DNA of 17,692 nucleotides, from positions 1 through 17,692 of the forward strand of contig JBKPCD010000084.1 in NCBI GenBank assembly GCA_046727175.1, given 5' to 3'. The stretch comes from JBKPCD01 sp046727175 (GTDB lineage: Bacteria; Acidobacteriota; Vicinamibacteria; Vicinamibacterales; 2-12-FULL-66-21). The position numbers and the translations under genes were made by a program. The stretch's first letter is position 1. Every line of letters starts with the position of its first letter. The notes under the pieces were generated by a model, which saw only the letters and a list, made by a program, of their open reading frames with translations, was not told where the DNA came from and did not search any database. Of the stretch, positions 7,456 to 13,985 are shown in pieces.

Positions 7456-7531
7456 TGGGGGCCGGACGGGAGCAACAGCACTGCGGTCTCACAGCAACGA
7501 GATACCGAGCGGTGTCGAGGCAGTCGACTAC

Positions 7532-8041
7532 GTGGCGGATGCCGCGGCGGGGAACGTCCATGCCTTCGAGCACCTCTACAGGACTCACCTGCCCCGCGTG
7601 CACAGCCTCGTCCGGCGCATGGCAGGCGGTCGCGATACAGACGAGATCACGCAGGACGTCTTCGTCCGCGTGTGGCAGAAGCTCGGAACGTTCCGCGGCG
7701 ACTCGGCGTTCGGGACGTGGCTCCATCGCCTCGCCGTCAACGTGGTGATCGAGCGGTTTCGCAGCGACACCGTACGCCGTCACCGCTTGCACGACGGCGA
7801 GGAGATCTTCAATCAACTTGCGGCGCCAGCGCGGTCCGGCGATTTCTCGATGGATTTCGAAACCGCGCTGATGTCGCTCCCCGACGGCGCGCGAGAAATT
7901 TTCGTGCTGCACGATGTCGAGGGCTACAAGCATCACGAGATCGCAACGATGCTGGATATTTCCGCCGGGACTTCGAAGGCGCAGCTTCACAGGGCCCGCA
8001 TGATGCTGCGCCGTCATCTGAAACAGGGACGGGCGCGGTAA
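7532..8041 (+). CDS. ECF-type RNA polymerase sigma factor
   Basis: This is a sigma-70 family ECF factor of about 169 residues from GTG 7532. Region 2 runs from AAAGN and FEHLYRTHL through DEITQDVFVRVWQKL and FGTWLHRLAVNVV, with the expected W and polar residues for core binding and promoter melting. Region 4 is the C-terminal part from SLPDGAREIFVLHDVEGYKHHEIATML, with the helix-turn-helix EIATMLDISAGTSKAQLHRAR for the -35 element. The start is uncertain. The frame stays open back to GTG 7190, but that extension translates the hairpin array. A GGGAG at 7468-7472 faces only a CTG at 7481. GTG 7532 trims the first helix slightly. The zinc-finger anti-sigma gene and a DUF4097 gene follow, so this is a typical envelope-stress module. 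Confidence 0.88.
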   Translation: MADAAAGNVHAFEHLYRTHLPRVHSLVRRMAGGRDTDEITQDVFVRVWQKLGTFRGDSAFGTWLHRLAVNVVIERFRSDTVRRHRLHDGEEIFNQLAAPARSGDFSMDFETALMSLPDGAREIFVLHDVEGYKHHEIATMLDISAGTSKAQLHRARMMLRRHLKQGRAR

Positions 8042-8044
8042 CGG

Positions 8045-8078
8045 CCGGTGAACGATGACGGCCGCTGAGGTTCACCGG
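8045..8078. repeat. Intercistronic stem-loop between sigma and anti-sigma genes
   Basis: CCGGTGAAC at 8045-8053 pairs perfectly with GTTCACCGG at 8070-8078 around a 16-nt loop, directly after the sigma factor stop. The remaining gap to 8122 repeats GCGGTTCCCGG / GCGGTTCACGG-like motifs. No T-tract follows, so mRNA stabilisation or attenuation of the anti-sigma gene is as likely as termination. Confidence 0.6.
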
Positions 8079-8122
8079 TTCCCCGTTCGCGGTTCCCGGT
8101 AGCGGTTCACGGGTACAGGACG

Positions 8123-8818
8123 ATGATCACGGACGACCCATACAGAGATCGGCTCTCGGAGTACCTGGACGACGAGGATCTGCCCGCGCACGAGCGGGCG
8201 GCAATTGGCGCACATCTGGCACAGTGCGAATCCTGCCGCCGCACACTCGACGAGTTACGAGAGGTTGCCGGACGGGCTGCCGCACTCCTGGATACTCCAC
8301 CGTCGTCGGAGCTCTGGCCCGGCGTCGCTGCGCGCCTCGATCCGCGACCGCGCCGTGTATTCGCCTCCTTCCGTCGCGGTACGCCGTCGCGGCGCTTCTC
8401 GTTCACGCTGCCTCAGCTCGTCGCGGCAAGCCTCGCGCTGATGATCGCGTCCGGTGGCGCCGTGTGGCTCGCCAGGCATGGGGGATCGCAAACTGAGCTT
8501 CCGACGATTGCAGGCAAGACGCCGGACGAGCCGATCGCTCCGGGGTTCGCACCCGCGAGCGTTGCCGATGCGCACTACGACGAAGCGATCGCGGATCTCG
8601 AGAAGATTCTCGAAGAGGGACGATCGAAGCTGGATCCCGAGACGGTCCGCGTTCTCCAGGAGAACCTCCGGACGATCGATCAAGCGATCGAGCAGTGCCG
8701 GCGCGCTCTGGCCGCCGATCCGGCCGATGCGTATCTCAACGACCATCTCGCAGACGCGAAGAGGCGGAAGCTTGCGTTGTTGCGGCGCGCGTACGCGCTG
8801 GCCGATCAGGAAAGTTGA
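8123..8818 (+). CDS. Anti-sigma factor with zf-HC2 domain and periplasmic helical domain
   Basis: This 231-residue single-span membrane protein probably holds the preceding ECF sigma factor inactive. The N-terminal zinc-finger anti-sigma domain has the pattern His31-x3-Cys35-x2-Cys38 (HLAQCESCRR). A basic, Arg-rich stretch at about 72-91 leads to one membrane segment at about 96-116. The C-terminal part (about 150-230) is long for a plain anti-sigma factor. It is a set of charged amphipathic helices with a TPR-like AADPADAYL motif, presumably the periplasmic sensory or partner-binding side. The gene is 81 nt downstream of the sigma gene on the same strand. An AGGA sits very close to the ATG. 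Its activating signal and any site-1 protease are not visible here. Confidence 0.85.
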   Translation: MITDDPYRDRLSEYLDDEDLPAHERAAIGAHLAQCESCRRTLDELREVAGRAAALLDTPPSSELWPGVAARLDPRPRRVFASFRRGTPSRRFSFTLPQLVAASLALMIASGGAVWLARHGGSQTELPTIAGKTPDEPIAPGFAPASVADAHYDEAIADLEKILEEGRSKLDPETVRVLQENLRTIDQAIEQCRRALAADPADAYLNDHLADAKRRKLALLRRAYALADQES

Positions 8819-8847
8819 CGAATGCTTCGACAGGCACACGAGACGCG

Positions 8848-9765
8848 ATGACCCGAACCAGGATCCTTATCAGCGCAACCGCGCTGGCCGGCCTGCTTGC
8901 AGGCAAGCCTTCGGTGGCGCAAGAGCCCGCACAGGACAGCCCGCGATCGGACCAGACGGTCCCCATCACACGCGGCGCCCGGTTGATGATCCAGAACTTC
9001 GCCGGCGAGGTCGTGATCCACACGTGGGACAAGGATCAGCTCCGCGTGCAGGCACGGCATTCGACGCGGACCCGCGTGAACATTCGGACTACGGACACTG
9101 GCGTACTGGTCAAGGCCTCGGGCGGCCCAGCAGGCGCGGTCGATTACGAAATCACTTCGCCGAGCTGGATGCCGGTCAAGGTCGAAGGCACATTCATCTT
9201 CGTCATGGTCGACGGGGCGCAAAGTGAGGTATCCGCCGAAACGAACCGCGGCGACATCGTCGTCAAAGGCGGGTCGGGGTACGTGACCGCACGATCGGTG
9301 CAGGGCGAAGTGATCGTCGACGGCGCGCGCGGGCGGGTCAACGTCAGCTCCGTCAACGAAGGAATCAAGATCACCGGCGCGAGCGGCGAGATCGTCGCAG
9401 AGACGACCAACGGATCAATCTCGCTCTCGAAGATCGATTCGAAGAACGTCGACGTCAGCACGGTCAACGGGAACATCACATGCGACGCCGGATTGGCAGA
9501 CGGAGCGCGCTACAGCCTCGTCACGCACAACGGGGACATCACGATGACCGTACCGGAGAACGCCGGCGCAACGTTCACTGTGCGCACGTACAACGGGGAG
9601 TTCCACGCGGGCGGTCTTCCGCTGAAAGCGACCGAGGAAGTCCGGCGCGGGAAGCGCGCGATCTACTCGATGGGGAACGGAAGCGCGCAGGTCAATCTGG
9701 AATCATTTGGCGGTACGATTCGGCTCCGTCGTTCATCCGGCGCGGGCAGGAGTAAGGAGCCGTGA
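8848..9765 (+). CDS. Exported DUF4097 (putative adhesin) family protein
   Basis: This 305-residue protein has a signal peptide at about 1-24 (basic MTRTR, hydrophobic core, cleavage near SVAQ). The mature protein is a run of short repeated strands with a period near 20 residues, with recurring TNGSI, TVNGNI, THNGDI and TYNGEF motifs, as expected for the right-handed beta-solenoid of DUF4097. The start at ATG 8848 is chosen because it gives a clean signal peptide. The frame is open back to 8695, but that part overlaps the anti-sigma gene and encodes only Arg-rich shadow sequence. Proteins of this family often sit behind ECF sigma/anti-sigma pairs. Here the gene follows 29 nt after the anti-sigma stop, so it is probably part of the module and possibly a surface-exposed output. 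The biochemical role of the family is unknown. Confidence 0.85.
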   Translation: MTRTRILISATALAGLLAGKPSVAQEPAQDSPRSDQTVPITRGARLMIQNFAGEVVIHTWDKDQLRVQARHSTRTRVNIRTTDTGVLVKASGGPAGAVDYEITSPSWMPVKVEGTFIFVMVDGAQSEVSAETNRGDIVVKGGSGYVTARSVQGEVIVDGARGRVNVSSVNEGIKITGASGEIVAETTNGSISLSKIDSKNVDVSTVNGNITCDAGLADGARYSLVTHNGDITMTVPENAGATFTVRTYNGEFHAGGLPLKATEEVRRGKRAIYSMGNGSAQVNLESFGGTIRLRRSSGAGRSKEP

Positions 9766-9845
9766 GCGGCTGTTGACTCAAGGCTTTAGGCTTTAGACCG
9801 CACGGCCGCGAGGTTTTCCCGGGGCCCAGCCCAAAGCCGAAAGTC
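9758..9845. repeat. Inverted-repeat element in convergent gap, possible bidirectional terminator
   Basis: A small stem AGCCG/CGGCT (9758-9771) spans the DUF4097 stop codon. Beyond it, GGCTTTAGGCTTTAGAC (9782-9798) faces an imperfect inverted copy at 9829-9845 (GCCCAAAGCCGAAAGTC), identical at 13 of 17 positions after reverse-complementing. The interior has GAGGTTTTCCCGGGGCCC, which resembles the GGTTTTCACG...GGGCCC part of the 4070-4228 element. The element sits between two converging genes, where it could stop transcription from both sides. Confidence 0.65.
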
Positions 9846-9863
9846 TGCCTGCTCGCACCGTTG

Positions 9864-12326
9864 CTACTCTGCCCGCAACGCGACCGTCGGATCCACCGAC
9901 GCCGCGCGCCGCGCGGGGATGGCAGCTGCGGCAAGCGCAGTCGCCGCGAGCATCGAGGCGATCACCACGAACGTCGACGGATCCGTCGGGCTGACCTGAA
10001 ACAGCATCGTGCCCATCAGATGCGTCAGAAACAGCGCGGCGCCCACGCCGAACCCAACTCCGATGGCGGCCAGCTTCAGGGCGTGGGACACAACCAGGCC
10101 GGTAACGGCAATCGGTCGGGCGCCGAGCGCCATCCGGATTCCGATCTCGCGCGTCCGCTGACCGACCAGGTACGACATCACTCCGTAAATCCCGATTGCG
10201 GCCAGGACCAGCGCGAGCGACGCAAACCCGCCAAGCACGCGCATCGAGAAGCGGCGCGACGCCGACGCGGTGGCCTCGACTTCGTCCATGGTGCGCACGG
10301 CAAAGATAGGCAGGTCCGCGTCAGCGTCGCGAACCGCTCGTGCGAGCGATTCCTTGACCCGCGCCGGATCGCCGGTGACCTTTGCGACCAGACCGATTGA
10401 GAGGTTCGACACCTGTCCGAGCGGCGTCATCACTGCCGGCTGTGCCAGTGCATCGAGATTGTCATCGAGCACATTTCCCATCACGCCCACAATCGTGAGC
10501 CACGGGTTCCTCGGGTTCGGCCGGCCGATCGTGATTCGCTTACCAATCGGATCGACACCGGCGAACTGCCGCTGCGCGAGGAGCTGGTTGATGATGACGA
10601 CCCGCTGACTGCGGCTGTCGTCGGATGCTTCGAATCGTCGGCCCTGCAGAATCGGGATGCGCATCACGTCGAAGTAATCGGGTGAGGCGAAGTTGAATCG
10701 CACTCGAGGCAGCGCGCCCGCCGTGGTGACTTCCCTGCCCTCGATTGTGATCGACGTCAATCCTCGGTTGCCATCGAGCGGTAACGATTGGACGATTGCA
10801 GCCGATTGCACGCTCGGAAGCGCGCGAACGCGGCGCAGGATGTCGTCGAAGAGCGCCACACGCGCCGCGGGTGCGTAATAGCGCCCGCTCTTCGGATCGT
10901 TGGGCTGCGGCAACCAGAGACGCGCCGTCAACACGCCGCGACCATTCACGCCCGGATCGACCTGCTGCAGTCGCCAGAAGCTCCGCACCAGCAGCGCCGC
11001 TCCGACCAGCAGCACCATGGCCAGCGCGAATTCACAGACGACCAGCGCGCCGCGGGCCGCGCGACGGGATCGCGTAGCAGACGATCGCGCGTCCTTCAGC
11101 GATCCGACAACGTCAGGATTGGAAGACTGCACGGCCGGTACGAGGCCGAAGATGATGCCGGTAAGGATCGAGACGCCGAACGTGAACGCGACGACGGCGC
11201 CATCCAGCCTGATCTCCGAGATCCGCGGAAGCCGGTCGGGGACCAGCGAGACGAGGACATCGACGCCCCAGACGGCGAAGAGCAGACCGACGACGCCGCC
11301 GGCGAGCGAGAGGACCAGGCTCTCGGTCACCAGCAGGCGTGCGATGCGGGCACGTCCTGAACCGAGAGCCCGGCGGACGGCGAGCTCGCGATGCCGGGAG
11401 GCCGCGCGCGCGAGCAGCAGGCCGGCGACGTTGGTGCACGCGATAAGCAGGACGAAGCTGACGGCGCCGAGCAGAACCAGCAGAAGTGACCCGGTCGGTC
11501 CGACGACGTCCTCCTGCAATGGAATCAGGCGTGGCGACCAGTTCCCGCGCGCAGGGTAGTCGGACGGAAACTCGGCTCTCAGCTGCCGGCCGAACGCGTC
11601 GAGGCGCTGCTGCGCGTCCCTCAGGCTGATACCCTGCTTCAGTCTCGCGATCCCTCCAGCCAGAATGTACGCTCCGCGCATTGGCGCCGAAAACGGCGCA
11701 GCGCTGAAGCCCGTCGGCGCCCACATCTCCACATCCGTACGCAGCGATCTGCCCGGATGCCTGAATCCGGGCGACATGATTCCGACGATCGTGTACCAGT
11801 CGTCGTCGATGCGGAGCTTCCGTCCGATCGTGTCGGGGGCTCCACCAAATCGCCGCTTCCACAATGCATCGCTGATCACGACGATTTCCGCGATGCCGGG
11901 ATGATTGTCTTCGGGACCGAACACGCGGCCGAACGCCGCGTGCGCGCCCAACACGGAGAAATAGGAAGGGCTTACCAGCAGCACTTCGACGCGCTCCGGC
12001 TGATCGACCTGCGTCAGGTTCGCGTTGATCGGATACACGCCGGCAATCTCGTCGAAGAGGTCTGCTCGATCACGGTAGTCGAAGAGTTCAGGCGGCGAGA
12101 GGCCGACGTCCATCGCACCCGTTCCGCGGAAATCACCGGTCACACGCACGAGGCGCTCTGCATGCGCGAACGGCAGCGGCCGCAGGACGACCGCATTCAC
12201 AATTGTGAACATCGAGCTGTTCACACCGATCCCGAGCGCCAGCGTCACGATCGCGACGACTGTGAATCCCGGATGCTTGGCCAAGCTCCGCAGCGCAAAT
12301 CGAAAGTCCTGAGCGAGCGTGTCCAT
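9864..12326 (-). CDS. ADOP-type (MacB-like) ABC permease without own ATPase
   Basis: This 820-residue inner-membrane protein resembles the acidobacterial duplicated orphan permeases. Each half has an N-terminal span, a periplasmic MacB_PCD-like domain and a three-span FtsX block. The N-terminal signature is FRFALRSLAKHPGF followed by a span with TLALGIGVNSSMF at about 29-40. The first FtsX block lies at about 280-400. A second signal-anchor span (LVVCEFALAMVLLVGAALLVR) lies at about 428-448. The final FtsX block covers about 700-812. I chose ATG 12326 because family members begin near this motif and a GAGG lies 8 nt upstream. The open frame continues to 12662, but that stretch is intergenic repeat sequence. 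No ABC ATPase or PadR regulator is adjacent, so it must borrow an ATPase. Efflux of small hydrophobic compounds is a guess. Confidence 0.9.
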   Translation of the reverse strand: MDTLAQDFRFALRSLAKHPGFTVVAIVTLALGIGVNSSMFTIVNAVVLRPLPFAHAERLVRVTGDFRGTGAMDVGLSPPELFDYRDRADLFDEIAGVYPINANLTQVDQPERVEVLLVSPSYFSVLGAHAAFGRVFGPEDNHPGIAEIVVISDALWKRRFGGAPDTIGRKLRIDDDWYTIVGIMSPGFRHPGRSLRTDVEMWAPTGFSAAPFSAPMRGAYILAGGIARLKQGISLRDAQQRLDAFGRQLRAEFPSDYPARGNWSPRLIPLQEDVVGPTGSLLLVLLGAVSFVLLIACTNVAGLLLARAASRHRELAVRRALGSGRARIARLLVTESLVLSLAGGVVGLLFAVWGVDVLVSLVPDRLPRISEIRLDGAVVAFTFGVSILTGIIFGLVPAVQSSNPDVVGSLKDARSSATRSRRAARGALVVCEFALAMVLLVGAALLVRSFWRLQQVDPGVNGRGVLTARLWLPQPNDPKSGRYYAPAARVALFDDILRRVRALPSVQSAAIVQSLPLDGNRGLTSITIEGREVTTAGALPRVRFNFASPDYFDVMRIPILQGRRFEASDDSRSQRVVIINQLLAQRQFAGVDPIGKRITIGRPNPRNPWLTIVGVMGNVLDDNLDALAQPAVMTPLGQVSNLSIGLVAKVTGDPARVKESLARAVRDADADLPIFAVRTMDEVEATASASRRFSMRVLGGFASLALVLAAIGIYGVMSYLVGQRTREIGIRMALGARPIAVTGLVVSHALKLAAIGVGFGVGAALFLTHLMGTMLFQVSPTDPSTFVVIASMLAATALAAAAIPARRAASVDPTVALRAE

Positions 12327-12370
12327 GTGTGGGGCCTCGGGATCATCGAGGCAAAAACCGAACCATCGTA

Positions 12371-12550
12371 GAGCCAGGCACTGGGCTTGCCACCGTGGCT
12401 CGCAAACCACGCGGCCGACTCCGCCAAGGCTCCCGTTGGCTAGCCTTGGCGCATCTTCGGGCGAAGGCTGGAACCGAGAACTTCGCTGGCCCGCGGTTTT
12501 CAGCCGGGTAGTCCGCCGCTTCTGGGAACCGGCTGTTCGGAAGCGGACAT
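12371..12550. repeat. Hairpin-rich degenerate repeat in divergent gap
   Basis: The 328-nt gap between the permease and the receiver-phosphatase gene is full of inverted repeats. GAGCCA pairs with TGGCTC around 12371-12401. CGCCAAGGCT (12422-12431) pairs perfectly with AGCCTTGGCG (12442-12451). The right arm of that stem can alternatively pair with GCGAAGGCT just downstream. Then GTAGTCCGCCGCTTC is partly mirrored by GAAGCGGAC. This looks like a decayed dispersed element rather than a gene. Both flanking frames run open through it, but the translations are Arg- and Pro-rich with no domain. Promoters for the two divergent genes should lie here or at 12551-12654; none is convincing. Confidence 0.6.
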
Positions 12551-12654
12551 CCGACAGGATGACCAAAGCGCCAGCACGGAGCCAATGTGCACCTTTTCGC
12601 GGATTCCGACGTCCAACTCTTCGTGGCATATCTCTTGGACAGTCCGCCGCAACC

Positions 12655-13797
12655 ATGACCACGCCCTGCGCACTCGCGCCGCGGATTCTCGTTGCGGACG
12701 ATCAGCCCGATCTGCTCGACGCCCTTCGGCTGCTGCTCAAGGGTGAAGGCATGCAGCTGGACGCGGTGACGTCGCCCGAAGCCGTCCTCGCGGCCGTCGA
12801 GAGCCGGACGTTCGATCTCCTGCTGATGGATCTGAACTACACCGGCGATACGACGTCCGGTCGCGAAGGTATCGATCTTCTCGGACGCGTGCAGGCGATC
12901 GACAGCATGCTGCCGGTCATCGTCATGACGGGATGGGGATCGGTGGATCTCGCCGTCGAGGCCATGCGGCGAGGCGTTCGTGATTTCGTGCAGAAGCCGT
13001 GGGACAACCAGCAGCTCGTCACAACCTTGCGCGCGGAGATCGACGAAGGCCGCGCTCGTCGCCAGCGTCACGAGCAGGAGCAACGCGAGCTCGAGGAGGC
13101 GCTGCGCATTCAGCGCAAGCTGTTGCCGTCAGTTATGCCTCAGCTCGAGGGCTGGGAGATTGGGTGGTCGTGGCAACCTGCGGCAGGCGTCGGCGGCGAT
13201 TGCTTCGATGCAATTGCATTCGGCCGGACGAGGGTCGGCCTCTCGGTCGCCGATGTCGTTGGCAAAGGGATTCCTGCTGCACTGCTGATGTCGAACCTGC
13301 AGGCCGCCGTACGCGCCTTCGCGACCGATGCGGCGCAGCCAGCCGAGCTCTGCCAGTTGGTCAACCGCATTCTTTGCGGCCACATCGCAGAGGGTCGTTT
13401 CATCAGCTTTTTCTACTGCGTCGTCGACGCAGACGACGGCACCATTACATTCGCCAACGCGGGGCACTATCCGCCAATCCTCGTCCGGTCCAGTGGTGAC
13501 GTGGAACGCCTCGAGCGCGGCGGCGCCGTCCTCGGCGTTTTCAACGACGGTGTGTACGATCAGGGGCGCGTGGCCGTTGCGACCGGCGATCGCCTCGTGC
13601 TGTTCACGGATGGAATTACCGAAGCCCGAAACGACGTCGACGACGAGTTCGGTGAAGATCGCTTGATTGCACTCGCCGTCGAGAACCGAAGCTGCAGCGC
13701 TCCGGCACTCCAGGCACGGCTTGCCGATGCCGTCGCGGCATTTAGCGGCGGCCGATTCCAGGACGACGCGACCCTCATCGTGTTGGCTGCGGAGTAA
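12655..13797 (+). CDS. Response regulator with SpoIIE/PP2C-type phosphatase output
   Basis: This 380-residue cytoplasmic protein joins a receiver to a serine phosphatase. Receiver at about 9-125: acidic pair Asp15-Asp16, phospho-acceptor Asp59 (LLMDLNY), Thr92 (VMTGWG) and Lys114 (VQKPW). The beta3-alpha3 loop is extended (NYTGDTTSGREG), as in some NtrC-like receivers. A charged helical linker (about 127-156) leads to the SpoIIE/RsbU domain at about 165-380, with GGDCFD (180-185), SVADVVGKG (197-205), FTDGITEA (317-324) and QDDATLIV (369-376), so the metal ligands appear complete. It should dephosphorylate an anti-sigma-antagonist-like partner when its receiver is phosphorylated. Neither an STAS antagonist, an anti-sigma kinase nor a cognate sensor gene adjoins. 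ATG 12655 is chosen because the receiver starts 8 residues later; the upstream open frame is intergenic repeat. Confidence 0.9.
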   Translation: MTTPCALAPRILVADDQPDLLDALRLLLKGEGMQLDAVTSPEAVLAAVESRTFDLLLMDLNYTGDTTSGREGIDLLGRVQAIDSMLPVIVMTGWGSVDLAVEAMRRGVRDFVQKPWDNQQLVTTLRAEIDEGRARRQRHEQEQRELEEALRIQRKLLPSVMPQLEGWEIGWSWQPAAGVGGDCFDAIAFGRTRVGLSVADVVGKGIPAALLMSNLQAAVRAFATDAAQPAELCQLVNRILCGHIAEGRFISFFYCVVDADDGTITFANAGHYPPILVRSSGDVERLERGGAVLGVFNDGVYDQGRVAVATGDRLVLFTDGITEARNDVDDEFGEDRLIALAVENRSCSAPALQARLADAVAAFSGGRFQDDATLIVLAAE

Positions 13798-13904
13798 AGA
13801 GCCACTTCCTGCCTTCTTCCAAGCGCCACGTACGTCACGCAGGGACGAACACGTTCATTAGCGTGACCAAGAACCATTCTCTGCTGACGAACCTCCTGGA
13901 TTCA

Positions 13905-13943
13905 GGGATGTTCAGGCATCCCGATCGTCCGTTTTCGGACGAT
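13905..13943. repeat. Two tandem stem-loops upstream of the LytS-type promoter
   Basis: GGGATG (13905-13910) pairs with CATCCC (13917-13922) around TTCAGG. Immediately after it, ATCGTCCG (13924-13931) pairs perfectly with CGGACGAT (13936-13943) around TTTT. They lie 107-146 nt after the phosphatase stop and just before a candidate -35 box at 13950. They may form a terminator for the upstream gene or an operator for the kinase operon. There is no classic T-tract, only TTCCTTCTT. Confidence 0.55.
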
Positions 13944-13949
13944 TCCTTC

Positions 13950-13978
13950 TTGACGGATTCCTCTACACACCGGATAGT
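13950..13978 (+). promoter_or_regulatory. Candidate sigma70-type promoter of the LytS/LytTR operon
   Basis: TTGACG (13950-13955) and GATAGT (13973-13978) are separated by 17 nt, matching the sigma70 consensus at 5/6 and 4/6 positions. Only 7 nt separate the -10 box from ATG 13986, so initiation would fall at about 13985 and the message would be leaderless. This supports 13986 over the in-frame GTG at 13863 as the kinase start. Confidence 0.45.
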
Positions 13979-13985
13979 TGCGCTA

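Noticed and set aside
7172..8017. 281-residue minus-strand open frame opposite the sigma factor
   Set aside because: It is antisense to clear ECF sigma domains and its end is a translation of the hairpin array. It has no domain of its own; high GC produces such long shadow frames.
8695..8847. Upstream extension of the DUF4097 protein
   Set aside because: It overlaps the anti-sigma gene and would bury the clear signal peptide starting at 8848.
12624..12638. Sigma54-like TGGCA-N7-TTGG site upstream of the receiver-SpoIIE gene
   Set aside because: The spacing is right, but the nearly invariant GC at -12 is GG, and no sigma54 activator is encoded in the window.
12319..12654. Upstream extension of the receiver-SpoIIE protein
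   Set aside because: It is an Arg/Pro-rich translation of the same repeat region. The receiver fold begins just after ATG 12655.
12327..12662. 112-residue N-terminal extension of the ADOP permease
   Set aside because: It reads through the hairpin-rich gap, overlaps the start of the divergent gene, and family members start near the FRFALRSL motif.
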